Source: Pelagomonas calceolata
Lineage: Eukaryota; Sar; Pelagophyceae; Pelagomonadales; Pelagomonadaceae
Assembly: GCA_918797485.1 (NCBI GenBank)
Contig: CAKKNE010000003.1
Span: 3,782,001 to 3,846,000 of the forward strand
Direction: 5' to 3'
DNA: 64,000 nt
The translations under genes were made by a program, and so were the position numbers. Every line of letters starts with the position of its first letter. The first letter of the stretch is position 1. Under the pieces are notes generated by a model. The model was given only the letters and a program-made list of their open reading frames with translations. It ran no database searches and was not told where the DNA came from. Shown piece by piece: positions 30,901 to 36,982 of the stretch.

Positions 30901-31143
30901 AATGCGGTCCAGGAACAATGCGCCCTGGGCCCCACGATCGTCTACGAAGCCGGCACGACGCACCCGTACTACATCTCACCAAATCTATGCACCATCGGGA
31001 CCAAGACCTTTTCGTCGGACAAGACAGTTCGCGACGCGTCTCCGCGCAAGGTCTGCCGCAAGTTCTGCGAGGCTGCATCGGAGAAGGGCAAACTGGCGCT
31101 CAAGCACGTCCAGGGCCTGACGTGCTACTGCAAACGGAGGTAG
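18985..31143 (+). CDS. Giant modular surface protein: DUF285/BspA-type repeats and Cys-rich modules
   Basis: 4052 residues without a stop; ATG at 18985 precedes a signal peptide (MPSLAVVAGALLLRLGSA). Order: an N-terminal domain of about 230 residues; a Pro/Thr-rich linker (19736-19990); a block of 24-residue DUF285/BspA-type units (SAFNQDIGGWSVENVRDMHYMF pattern); five Cys-rich modules of about 170 residues; two repeat blocks; five more Cys-rich modules; two repeat blocks; then four Tyr, eight Asp, a membrane helix (about 30836-30900) and a Cys-containing tail. Repeat blocks each open with IRTAVRAW and end with a CG-containing closing segment. DUF285 repeats in bacteria and protists are surface or adhesion proteins. 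Role here: cell-surface or wall binding, inferred. The absence of stops across recent duplications argues for a functional gene. Confidence 0.85.
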   Translation: MPSLAVVAGALLLRLGSAAPPRAPARGGIKLSSCPRGSSPAAAHDDSEAAIETFARDYEITTSYENGSTCAAQAGENGLDGAAPKALATSAAARNTWLQLYKNNGADGLYADAFDSEPIKGAATTELDSNKYQAGGVHALHAIEQTVGSDVQYKNYRSDGTILMLAAPTKGGVDVLDVASAELAPTPGTTMQFKGGVDEEEAAQSYLGRTSWCIFQVLASVVPRRSSSAKGAAWRLSVVGYMVIWDVARAAPSSIPTTGAPTYWTPWPTRRPSFAPTSTPAPTLTPAPTRAPTTPAPTRAPTPVPTSTPAPTPAPTSLPTATPAPTTAAPTATPIVADDSTIRTAVLLWFSDRAAAIRTYGHISTWETSGVTDMSCLFGTNTWCGGNTAAASFNEDIGAWGTSGVTRMYGMFWGASSFNQNVGGWSVENVYEMGQMFTSASAFNQDIGGWSVDNVRDMHYMFHYASAFDQDLNWCLGDDVNLDEAFSGTPCVSTSCGIVRGRSEGGICVTLAPTFFDGAFSDESIRTAVRAWMEDRAAAEATYGHISSWETSEVTDMSKLFCVWQDWMGGESWYDDCVSEASFNEDIGAWDTSGVTRMYGMFWYASSFNQNIGGWSVGNVRDMVYMFNYASSFNQNIGGWNVENVRDMHQMFSGASSFNQDIGGWRVEQVLDISYMFHYASAFDQDLGWCVGDGVFDGDLYATFVGTPCASTSCGVRKVAGGCAPSPAPTASAAPTPSNIMSDSRIGTAVRAWAEDRAAAEATYGHISTWETGGVTDMSFLFCVRQDHMEGESWHDYCVFSTSSFNEDIGAWDTSGVTSMSRMFSGASAFDQDISAWNVENVRDMSWMFGSASFFNQNIAGWSVARVITMHKMFQGASAFNQPLNDWRVDNVRDMSWMFTSASSFNQNIGGWNVEQVTNMNWMFTSASAFDQDISAWSVEQVTNMHWMFGHASSFNQDISGWRVENVRDMDHMFHHASAFDQDLGGWRVEQVTDMHYMFHWASSFSQNLNWCLGDDVNLDEAFSGTLCAPTSCGVQQRAAGSCAPSPAPTTTVPTISAAPTMDVCPSIGESDYEGRTLYCFEAGGEIHNVLRVEDEQTTCRHTDENSCPDGFDIWVPRNYEHLQAVYSLARDWWPHEDWRAYEMMNPVGVYREENGCGPCHDSAMNSEAMAGYTGVAWQSVAGDPWFLSTNGIDDWGEYEAGCWLGIQHYWDQGLKLYSSHCNMCQSSYLCSTNLAKAAPSPAPTTAVPTISAAPTMDVCSSVGEFEYEGRTLYCVEAEGELHNVLRVEGGRNTCRHTDENSCPAGFDIWVPRSYAHAFAVVEATGGQDLQHHNFLVGIYRDEDGCGSCQDYAMNSDAMATYGGVGWRGVARGDWFMRSSAYHQPDGDYEAGCWLGTNGWTADEGFEFYDSQCHQCFSTYLCSTNTVKAAPSPAPTLTPAPSISLAPTIDICAASGEFEYEGHTLYCVEAAGEIHSVLPVNFGQTTCRYTDENSCPAGFDIWVPRNYEHLQAVYSLARDWWPHEDWRAYEMMNPVGVYREENGCGPCWEYEMNSEAMAGYTGVAWQSVAGDPWFLRSTSGLDHWDEYEAGCWLGVHGHWDQGLALYTNRCNNCQSSYLCSTNLGKAAPSPAPTTAVPTISAAPTMDVCSSVGEFEYEGRTLYCVEAEGELHNVLRVEGGRNTCRHTDENSCPAGFDIWVPRSYAHAFAVVEATGGQDLQHHNFLVGIYRDEDGCGSCQDYAMNSDAMATYGGVGWRGVARGDWFMRSSAYHQPDGDYEAGCWLGTNGWTADEGFEFYDSQCHQCFSTYLCSTNTVKAAPSPAPTLTPAPSISLAPTIDICAASGEFEYEGRTLYCVEAAGEIHSVLPVFGQTTCRYTDENSCPDGFDIWVPRNYEHLQAVYGIVQSFEMMSPVGVYREENGCGPCHDYAMNSEAMAGYTGVAWQSVAGDPWFLRSTSGIDDWGEYEAGCWLGLQHYWDQGLKVYSSHCNMCQSSYLCSTNVAKAAPSPAPTASAAPTPSNVVSDARIRMAVRAWMEDRAAAEATYGHISTWETGGVTDMSHLFCVRQDWMEGESWDDCVSEASFNEDIGAWDTSGVTDMNHMFEGASSFNQAIGVWTVGEVRQMQGMFKSAHMFDQDLSAWTVDSVTDMAWMFAWASSFNQNIGGWSVAQVTNMNNMFSGASAFNQDIGGWRVYSVRDMHYMFHHASAFDQDLSAWETSGVTNMHQMFSWASSFDQDISAWNVENVRDMHYMFHYASAFDQDLGWCVDNDVNLDEAFSGTPCVSTSCGVVQGRSEGGICVTLAPTFFDGAFGDESIRTAVRAWMEDRAAAEAMYGHISTWETSGVTDMSYLLCANQWDINCNSVAASFNEDIGAWDTSGVTRMYGMFGDASSFNQNIGGWSVANVHGMGRMFEGASAFDQDIGGWRVENVRDMHQMFNSASAFSQNLNWCVGDDVNLDEAFSGTLCAPTSCGVQQRAAGSCAPSPAPTTTVPTISAAPTMDVCPSIGESDYEGRTLYCFEAGGEIHNILRVEDEQTTCRHTDENSCPDGFDIWVPRNYEHLQAVYSLARDWWPHEDWRAYEMMNPVGVYREENGCGPCHDSAMNSEAMAGYTGVAWQSVAGDPWFLRSTGGIDDWGEYEAGCWLGIQHYWDQGLKVYSSHCNMCQSSYLCSTNLAKAAPSPAPTTAVPTISAAPTMDVCSSVGEFDYEGRTLHCVEAEGEIHNVLRVEGGRNTCRHTDENSCPAGFDIWVPRSYAHAFAVVEATGWQDLQHHNFLVGIYRDEDGCGSCQDYAMNSDAMATYGGVGWRGVARGDWFMRSSAYHRPDGDYEAGCWLGTHGWTADEGFEFEDSQCHRCFSTYLCSTNTAKAAPSPAPTITPRPTVTAAPTVEICSTTGEFEHEGHTLYCVEAAGEIHSVLPVNFGQTTCRYTDENSCPDGFDIWVPRSYEHLRAVYDLAREEWRAFETMRPVGIYRDGDGCGSCGDYAMNSDAMADYDGVGWRSVAGDPWFLRSTNGLENHGEYEAGCWLGFHGHWDQGLALYTSHCNNCQSSYLCSTNLAKAAPSPAPTTAVPTISVAPTMDVCSSVGEFDYEGRTLHCVEAEGEIHNVLRVEGGRDTCRHTDENSCPAGFDIWVPRSYAHAFAVLEATGWQDLHHEHFLVGIYRDEDGCGSCQDYAMNSDAMATYSGVGWQSVAGDPWFMRSSTYSEPNGDYEAGCWLRTNGWTAGEGFEFNDATCNYCFSTYLCSTNTAKAAPSPAPTLTLGPTATAVPTVEMCSSSGEFAYEGHTLYCVEAAGEIHSVLPVNFGRTTCRYTDENSCPDGFDIWVPRNYEHLQAVYGIVQSFEMMSPVGVYREENGCGPCHDYAMNSKAMAGYTGVAWQSVAGDPWFLRSTSGIDDWGEYEAGCWIGVHGHWDQGLALYTSHCNMCQSSYLCSTNVAKAAPSPAPTASAAPTPSNIMSDARIRTAVRAWAEDRAAAEATYGHISTWDTSGVTDMSYLFCVRQDWMEGQSWYDDCVSEASFNEDIGAWDTSGVTRMYGMFWGASSFNQNIGGWSVENVDEMGHMFTSASAFDQDISGWAVQSVTTMYRMFAGASSFNQNIGGWSVAQVTNMNNMFSGASAFNQDIGGWSVENVRDMHYMFHYASAFDQDLGWCVDNDVNLDEAFSGTPCVSTSCGIVRGRSEGGICVTLAPTFFDGAFGDESIRTAVRAWMEDRAAPEATYGHISTWETSGVTDMSHLFCVRQDWMEGEPWYDDCVLSTSSFNEDIGAWDTSGVTRMYGMFWGASSFNQNIGGWSVENVDEMGHMFTSASAFDQDISGWAVQSVTTMYRMFAGASSFNQNIGGWNVEQVTNMHWMFGHASSFNQNIGGWSVEKVTDMHYMFHHASAFDQDLGWCVDNDVYLDEAFSGSGCCSMSCGVAQKDETGDCQIIDSWGCYYYYDDDDDDDDGATELVMSTGLAAIGITFTGLTIAAIANAVQEQCALGPTIVYEAGTTHPYYISPNLCTIGTKTFSSDKTVRDASPRKVCRKFCEAASEKGKLALKHVQGLTCYCKRR
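19736..19990 (+). repeat. Pro/Thr/Ala-rich linker repeat
   Basis: Degenerate tandem GCGCCGACG-type units encode PAPT and RAPT repeats inside the giant gene. Such linkers are usually extended and O-glycosylated. Shorter versions separate each Cys-rich module. Confidence 0.8.
20005..22110 (+). repeat. DUF285-type repeat block A1-A3
   Basis: Three sub-blocks (about 20005-20485, 20535-21135, 21205-22110) made of 72-base units coding for a FNQDIGGW/VTDMxxMF pattern. Each sub-block starts with IRTAVRAW or its equivalent and ends with a closing segment containing Cys pairs. Confidence 0.85.
22160..25005 (+). repeat. Cys-rich module cassette 1 (five modules)
   Basis: Modules at about 22160, 22750, 23320, 23915 and 24485, in the order type 1, 2, 3, 2, 3. 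Each has EGRTLYC, TDENSCP-x-GFDIWVPR, a GC-x2-C motif, YEAGCW and a final YLCSTN. The two type 2 modules (22705-23330 and 23869-24494) look identical over nearly 600 bases. Confidence 0.85.
25045..26415 (+). repeat. DUF285-type repeat block A4-A5
   Basis: Two sub-blocks (about 25045-25865 and 25905-26415) with the same 72-base unit and the same opening and closing segments as the first block. Confidence 0.85.
26474..29319 (+). repeat. Cys-rich module cassette 2 (five modules)
   Basis: The same module order (1, 2, 3, 2, 3) as cassette 1, offset about 4.3 kb, which points to duplication of the whole cassette. The first module is almost base-for-base the same as the one at 22160; later modules have diverged more. 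Confidence 0.85.
29350..30750 (+). repeat. DUF285-type repeat block A6-A7
   Basis: Two sub-blocks before the acidic run and membrane helix. Long stretches at about 29560-29770 and 30290-30490 are nearly identical to each other. Confidence 0.85.
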
Positions 31144-31250
31144 AGCCTCGCCCCCCCCTCCCCAATAGACTGCCGACGCCTGGGAGATGTAAGGCATGGT
31201 ATAATTATGCTATGTGGCTAGTCACAAGAATTTAGTTCACAACGGGTCGC

Positions 31251-33424
31251 TCACGCGCCGGGCAGGCGGACGCGCTTCATCGGCCCCCCGGGCACCGTGG
31301 GGTTCGGCGCGCACCACGCCCGCCGCAGCGCCGGGCACGCGTCGGCGACGGGCGGCCAGCTCCCACCGTTCTTAACCGATCGGACCTCCTCCACCGTCCG
31401 CGGACAGAGCGACAGGTTCTCGACGCCGTCGGCCCGAACTAAGACGTCGTCCTCGAGTCGCACGCCCCCAAAACCCCGGAACTCTCGCAGTCGGTCGGCG
31501 TTCAGGAACTTTGCGAGAGAAGGGTCCTTGAGCGCGTCGTCCAACAACCGGTCGATGAAGTAGCAGCCCGGCTCCACAGTGAGCATCATACCCTCCTCGA
31601 CGATCCGCGCCGTTCTCAATTTATTGAGGCCCGGTCTCTGCGGTCGGTCCGGGTTGCCGTCCAGGTAGCCGCCGACCTGCGCGGACGTCGAACTTCGGGC
31701 GCCCCGCGGCGTCGACGCGACGCCGTGACCGTACGAACCTAACTCACCGCGTGATTTCCACACCGGCACACACGTCGTGCGTGTCCAGCCCGATCAGGTG
31801 CCCGAGGCCGTGCGGCATGAAGGTCGAGCCCAGGTCGGCCGCCAGCATCTCCTCAATATCGCCCGCGAGGACGCCTCCCCTGGTTAAGTGTTCCAGGATC
31901 GTCCGCTCGGCGAGGCGGTGCATGTCCGGCCACGCGACCTGTGTGGAAATCAACCAGTGTGTTGCGTGCACTTCTCGGCGATGACGCGGCCGTGCTGGCT
32001 CCGTCGAGCGGTAAGGAACCGGCATCGCCACGCCATCGAGCAGGCGTCGCGTCGAGAACGCGCCGTAAAATTTTGATTTCCACACAGCACGCGACGCCCG
32101 GCTTCAAGGCACCAATGACCGCCACCTGCGCCGCCAGCACGGCCTCGTGGACCAAAATTTGATCCGACGTGAAGTCCGAGGAGATGGGGAAGCTGCACGT
32201 GATGTCGCTGGCATAACAATGGTACTCCGCGCCCATGTCCAATAGCGCCTGGTCGCCCTCTTTAAGTAACCGCGCGTTCGGCGCGCCTGCGTGGTCATCG
32301 ACTCTACGCGCCGTCGCGCGGACGGTTCCCACGCGGAGCCCGCGCCCGCGTGGCCGTAGTGCAGCACGGCCGGGTTCGGGCCACAAGCACAGATGCACGT
32401 GTACGCCATGTGGCGACACCCCCCGTGCGTGTACGTGTGGTGCATGAACAGCGACTCGAGCTGGTACTCCATCTGGCCCGGCCTCGCGTACCGCATCACC
32501 TCCGAGTGCGCCATGGAAGAGACCTGTGTGCTGGATCGTCGCGTCGACCTCCACGCCATCGACGCGACGCCTGCTCGATAGCGTGGCGGTGCCGGTTCCT
32601 CACTGCTCGACGGAGCCAGCGCAGCCGCGCCATCGCCGAGAAAATGAGCACCCGACGCACTGGTTGATTTCCACGCCGGACGACACCCAGTTGACGTACC
32701 GCATGACCTCGACCTCGGCCGCCGTTTTTCTGGTCCTCAAGTCGGCGATGGCGTCGAATAATGTGGTAAGGTCCCGTCGCTCGCGAAAAACGTCGTCGCC
32801 GTCGAAGGAAGCCGGCGCCGCGTAGTTGCCGCTGTCGCTGTTCCGCCCGTGCAACAAGTACACCTTAGCTGTGTCGTCCGTCGCGATCGCGTCCGCGAGC
32901 CAGTTCTGGAGGCTGCCCGTGAAGTAGCACGCATCGACCGCGTACTTTTCGACAAACGCTGCGCACGACGGCGCCCTACCACAAAAGACCTCGTAGGCCT
33001 CGCTGCGTAGATCGGGCACAAATAGAGTCGCGGAGCCGTCCTGCAAGTTTACTGCACCGTAGCAACCCGGCTCGGAGACCCCGAACAGCCACTGGAAGTA
33101 CGACTCCTGGCGGAAGACGGGTTCATGGTCCGTGTCGTACCTCAATTGCTGGTCGCCGCCCTGCACTAACACAACGCCTCGATGCGCCTTCATGCGGTCG
33201 CAGAGCCTCGCCCTATTCAGCGCATGCAGCGCCATCGGCACGCGGTAGGTATCTAACCCTTGGTCGTACTTCGCGCCGATCTGGCCCGTTTCGAGGCACG
33301 TGCGGCACTCGGCCTCGCTGATGGAGCGCCGGTCCGCGAGCGAGGGCATGCGACCCCTCGCCGCGAGGGCTTCCGTTTGCGCGTGCAGCAGGGCTAACAG
33401 GAGCCAGCTGCGGAGGCTTGGCAT
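31251..33424 (-). CDS. PEPD: Xaa-Pro dipeptidase (prolidase)
   Basis: Five exons on the minus strand: 33424-32687, 32523-32346, 32286-32096, 31938-31774, 31676-31251, together 565 residues. It hydrolyses X-Pro dipeptides with two metal ions. All five ligands are visible after splicing: two Asp in YASDITCSF and the following FTSDQ region, His in MPHGLGH, Glu in TVEPGCYF and Glu in VRLEDDV. The N-terminal half matches the aminopeptidase-P N domain ([20 protein letters not shown]). The first residues ([21 protein letters not shown]) look like a signal peptide, unusual for a normally cytosolic enzyme. Three introns are introner-like; one reads best as GC-AG. Length is about 70 residues above the animal enzyme, mostly N-terminal. 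Confidence 0.93.
31677..31773 (-). mobile_element. Introner-like intron, prolidase intron 4
   Basis: 97 bases, phase 0, between HD and VGGYLDG. On the gene strand it begins GTGTGTGCC, then GGTGTGGAAATCAC, which is the shared terminal sequence. The other end (CGCGCAG) has decayed, and the flank duplication is no longer clear. Confidence 0.6.
31939..32095 (-). mobile_element. Introner element, prolidase intron 3 (best preserved)
   Basis: 157 bases. Perfect 15-base terminal inverted repeats (CTGTGTGGAAATCAA) are flanked by an exact 8-base duplication, GTCGCGTG. The intron starts at the GT of the first duplicate and ends at the AG of the terminal repeat, restoring KPGVAWPDMH in phase 0. An inner hairpin-like CTGCTCGATGG segment is shared with other copies. 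Confidence 0.9.
32287..32345 (-). other. Prolidase intron 2, apparent GC-AG intron
   Basis: 59 bases, phase 1. Restoring [13 protein letters not shown] requires a donor GCGCGG and an acceptor ACGCAG. GCGCG is present on both sides, as in RNR intron 2. Confidence 0.65.
32524..32686 (-). mobile_element. Introner element, prolidase intron 1
   Basis: 163 bases, phase 0, restoring [14 protein letters not shown]. One end reads GGCGTGGAAATCAACC, the other CACACAG. Flanks GTGTCGTCC and GTCTCTTCC match at 7 of 9. Its inner sequence runs opposite to that of intron 3, so the element was inserted in the other orientation yet still splices. Confidence 0.8.
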
Positions 33425-33647
33425 GCTTGCTCTGTGCGCAGGTAGAAAGAAGACGAAGCGCTCGAGAAAACCAGGGTGAGTGAGTAGTGTGGTGTTTTGC
33501 GAGCACGTTATGTGCAGAATAGCTTGAATAGCTTCACCAGCGTGTGTTTTGCGTTTTGCTCTGCCGCTAGTAGGCCGCGCATGGTCAAACCAGCTCGCAG
33601 TTCGGTGCGACTTGCATCTCGACGCGCTGACGCAGCCAATCCCACCA

Positions 33648-34490
33648 ATGCGCACCCTCCTCCTCGTGTGCTCGACGGCTGCCGCCTTGCGGAGCCCGGC
33701 GCACCGCGTACGGCTCCCCAGCTTGCAGAGGGCCGCCGCGCCGGCCGCACCGCCCGCACCGGTGGCCGCCGCGGGCAACAAGGTCCAGAAGCGCCTCATC
33801 GCTCTCCTATCCTTCAACGCGGGCGTGGCGGACGTCGTGCTCTTCAAGAAGCACGGCTGCTTCGCGACGATGATGACCGGCAACCTCATCAAGGGCACGT
33901 GCGCCTTAGTGGATGCGAAGTGGGCGGACGCGCGATTCTTTGGATGTATGATCCTGAGTTATCTCGCCGGTTGCAGCGGCCAGCGCATTTTGGACCAACG
34001 CGCGACGCCGCGCACGAAGTCGCGAGTCATCGCGCTGGCGACGTTCCTGCTGTTCCGGTGCTCGGACGTGTTCGGCGGCGCGTCGGCGAGGCGGGGCGCG
34101 TTGTGGCTCGCGGCCGGCTTCGGCCTCGTGAACGCGGTCTCCGTCGACGTATTATTAACGATCACGTGGATGCTCACGATCCACATGCAAAAACTTACAA
34201 ATTACGCGACGGACGCGATTGGGTTATCTGGCGCGAAGGCCAAGGCGTCGGCGAAGTTTGGGCCCGTCCTGCGGCGGTCCTGCGTCGTGCTCGCTCTCTT
34301 CGCCGCGGGCATCGGCGCGGGCCACTACTTCTGCGAGGCCTGCTTGGACATGGCGGGCTTCTCCACGTTGTTCGGCGCGTGGTACGCGCTCATCGTCCTC
34401 AGCCACGACCAGGGCCGCGTCGGCCTCGACTCGCTCGGCAAGGCGCTGCTGCTGAACAAGAACGCGAACCCGGGGCTGCTGGACGAGTGA
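33648..34490 (+). CDS. DUF1275 (YoaK-like) membrane protein
   Basis: 280 residues from ATG 33648, divergent from prolidase (224 bases apart). After a leader (MRTLLLVCSTAAALRSP) comes the DUF1275 opening, FNAGVADVVLFKKHGCFATMMTGNLIK, in which a membrane helix carries the conserved Gly/Asp and the TGN motif. Five or six further hydrophobic segments follow, including a central long linker. The family consists of small multi-pass membrane proteins of unknown substrate, common in bacteria and algae. The leader suggests the plastid or secretory route. No intron is needed. Confidence 0.78.
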   Translation: MRTLLLVCSTAAALRSPAHRVRLPSLQRAAAPAAPPAPVAAAGNKVQKRLIALLSFNAGVADVVLFKKHGCFATMMTGNLIKGTCALVDAKWADARFFGCMILSYLAGCSGQRILDQRATPRTKSRVIALATFLLFRCSDVFGGASARRGALWLAAGFGLVNAVSVDVLLTITWMLTIHMQKLTNYATDAIGLSGAKAKASAKFGPVLRRSCVVLALFAAGIGAGHYFCEACLDMAGFSTLFGAWYALIVLSHDQGRVGLDSLGKALLLNKNANPGLLDE

Positions 34491-34695
34491 GTAAGTACCA
34501 AGTCTAGGACGGTCGCGTCGTGAACTGCACGGCATGCCAGTAGCAAGGGTCCTTTAAATGGGCGCACGACCCTTCGTCGCCGCTGCGTCGCACAAAGCCG
34601 CGGCGCGGTGGTATTCGCGCGGTCACTGGCATAGCGACCAGCCCGCAGCGAAAGCGTCGACGCGGCGCCGCGCATGGCTAGGAAAACACCCACTC

Positions 34696-35694
34696 TTAGT
34701 AGTAGCCCGCGATGGCGGTACCTTGCCGCCGGAGCGCGTCGCGCCTTCGCTCGGCCGACGCGGCGGACTTTTGGGACCACGACGGCGTCCGTCGCATGAT
34801 TGGCGACGCGGGCCGTTTTTTACGAAGGGCGTCCATGAGCCGCTGGTACGCGATCGACCGGAGCGCGAGGTGGTGCCGTTTCAGGCCACTCTTCAAGCGC
34901 CACAACCCCCGGTCGACCTCCGCCGCCCGCAACGCGACGGCGCAGTCCGCGGCGAACTTGCGATGTGTTAATTGCTGGTTGGAGAGTTCTTGCGCGTAGT
35001 GCGTCGCCCGTTGCCGCTCCTCGCGCTGCGTTTCTCGAGCTTTCGTTAATTGGAGCGAGGCCGAATCCAGCCGCTCCTCGACCGTCTCACTAAGGACGCG
35101 GTCGCGACTTCGCGACCGTCGTAACACAGCAATGCCGCGGCGGCTCGCGCGCCGCTCGGCGCGCAACCCGGCGAGCTCCGCGTCGAGCGTGGCAGTCCTC
35201 TTCGTCAACCCGTGGTACGTCGCCTGCGTCGCGTCGCGCGCGGCGCGCGCCGCTTGTGCCGCATCTTGGGCCACCTTCGCGTCGTCGAGGGCTTTGTCGC
35301 GCTCGGAGTTTGCGGTTTTCGCGCTCTCGTCGGACAAGGCCGCCCTCCTTTCAGCGTCGGCCCGCGCGCTCTCCGCTTCCAGCCTTAATTCGCGCTCGCG
35401 CATGGCCGCAGACCGCAGCTCCGCGGCCCGCGCCGCCGCCTCCCTCAATAGGTCGGGCAGCGCCGCATCGGGCGAGGGCTGCTCGCCGCCACTCAAAGCA
35501 GCGACGAGGCGCCGCGCGACGGACGTGGCCGCCTCCAGGTCGCGCCGCAGGGCGCCGCCCGGCGAGAGCGCCGCGTCGGGCAGCGCGGCGCGCCGCGCGG
35601 GCCGGGGGGTGGGTGTTGGGAGCAGCCGCCGTCTCGGCGTCGCACTCGTCGCCGCCGTCGGCGGCGTGGCGTGGCGCCGGGCGGAGGCGGCCAT
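34696..35694 (-). CDS. Coiled-coil protein, unknown
   Basis: 332 residues, ATG at 35694, tail-to-tail with the DUF1275 gene. The N-terminal 60 residues are Ala/Pro/Arg-rich and disordered. Residues about 75-250 form a long Ala/Glu/Arg coiled coil (ELRLEAESARADAERRAALSD, AAQAARAARDATQ), and the last 80 are basic (RKKRPASPIMRR). No family was recognised. A structural or scaffold role is a guess from composition only. Confidence 0.62.
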   Translation of the reverse strand: MAASARRHATPPTAATSATPRRRLLPTPTPRPARRAALPDAALSPGGALRRDLEAATSVARRLVAALSGGEQPSPDAALPDLLREAAARAAELRSAAMRERELRLEAESARADAERRAALSDESAKTANSERDKALDDAKVAQDAAQAARAARDATQATYHGLTKRTATLDAELAGLRAERRASRRGIAVLRRSRSRDRVLSETVEERLDSASLQLTKARETQREERQRATHYAQELSNQQLTHRKFAADCAVALRAAEVDRGLWRLKSGLKRHHLALRSIAYQRLMDALRKKRPASPIMRRTPSWSQKSAASAERRRDALRRQGTAIAGYY

Positions 35695-35962
35695 CAGTAG
35701 ACCACGAATGCGGACGGCTGCGGGCCTACGACGCCCGTGAGGCGCAAACGCGCACCGCCAAGGCTGCCCATCGTTCTACTGCTAGTGCCCCTACCGCTTA
35801 GCTCCCCGACACGAATAACGGCTCCCAGCCGTACCACCCACCGGTCCGTGGAGGCGCCCCCGCCCCAAGCGTCCCGAACCGCGCCGCGGCGCTCCTGTGC
35901 GCTCTGACGTCGCGCGTTGGTCCTTGGAATCAAGAGCTCGCAACCACGCGCCGCGCGACGCC

Positions 35963-36907
35963 ATGGCCGCCGCCGCGACGCTGCCGCCGCGCGTCTCCAC
36001 TCTAGGCCATGGCCCACGGGTCCTGGGGGCAGCCGCGCCCGCCGCGGAGGCCCTCGGGCTCGGGGCAGCCATGCGAGACCGGCCGCTGGGCCCGCTGAGC
36101 CCGAACCCCGACGACTGGGGCCAGTACGTCGACGACGACGATCTACAAACATCGGAGGACGATGGGTATGCGTCTACTGTTTCTCTCGTCCGCGGCTCGC
36201 AGGACAATTTGAGCCGCGACGTCTCGTCGCAGTCGCTCGACTCGCTCTGCGAGCTCGCGGCGGCGAAGCAATCGCGCTCGCCGAGCGACGCGAGCGACGC
36301 GCCGGCGCGGGAGCACTGCCTCTCGACCTTACATCAGCTCGTCGCCGAGGACCTTTCGGACGAGGACACCGTTTTAGTGGTGGCGCGGGGCCCCGGGTCC
36401 GCGCGCTTCGAGCAGGAGCGCTGGTCGAGTGAAGCTCATAACGGCTGCGCCGTGCCCCGCTCCGCTTCTTACTCACCGGCAACAGCTCCAAGCGTGTGGT
36501 CGCGCGAGTTCGAGCACGGCGTCGTCGTCGGCTGCAGCCTCGGCGGCATCCGCGTGCGGCGGGAACGCCTCTGGCATTACGCGTCTTATAGACTGTTGGT
36601 CTCGACGGAGGCGACGTGCACGGAGCGCTGGCTGCGCCACTCCGATTTGCGGGCGTTGCATAGTGCGCTGCCCGCTACCGCCGCCTTCGACCGCGTGCGG
36701 TCGCTGTGGAACGAGGCTGAATGTAGCAGAAAACGGTGGCGGTCCCTAGATTTGAGCTACCTCGTCCAGCGGCGGCGCTTCTACGAGGCGTATATTGCCG
36801 AACTGGTTTTCGCCGTGTCGTCGCCGGACGAGTTGGCTTTTTACTTGGGTAGTGGGCGGTCGGCGGCGGCGCGCGTGGCGCCGAGAGCCGCGCGCGAGGC
36901 GAGGTAA
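35963..36907 (+). CDS. PX-domain-like protein
   Basis: 314 residues from the first in-frame ATG, 35963. The N-terminal half is Ser/Asp-rich and disordered (DDDDLQTSEDDGY, LSRDVSSQSLDSLCE). The C-terminal 120 residues follow the PX pattern: a beta part (YRLLVSTEATCTERWLRHSDL) in the place where PX domains have the R-Y-S-D-F lipid-binding strand, then LRALHSALP, a loop, and helices LDLSYLVQRRRFYEAYI and DELAFYLGS. PX domains bind phosphoinositides on endosomes. The key Arg-Arg/Tyr pair is only partly kept (RHSDL), so lipid binding is uncertain. It is divergent from the coiled-coil gene. Confidence 0.6.
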   Translation: MAAAATLPPRVSTLGHGPRVLGAAAPAAEALGLGAAMRDRPLGPLSPNPDDWGQYVDDDDLQTSEDDGYASTVSLVRGSQDNLSRDVSSQSLDSLCELAAAKQSRSPSDASDAPAREHCLSTLHQLVAEDLSDEDTVLVVARGPGSARFEQERWSSEAHNGCAVPRSASYSPATAPSVWSREFEHGVVVGCSLGGIRVRRERLWHYASYRLLVSTEATCTERWLRHSDLRALHSALPATAAFDRVRSLWNEAECSRKRWRSLDLSYLVQRRRFYEAYIAELVFAVSSPDELAFYLGSGRSAAARVAPRAAREAR

Positions 36908-36982
36908 CAACATGTTTTAACTATCTACATTGCGGACGCCCCGGGGTTCGCCGCGACGACAGCACGCCATCGCCGCGACACG

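Noticed and set aside
35897-35962. Upstream extension of the PX-like protein
   Set aside because: It begins at a GTG; the first ATG in frame is 35963.
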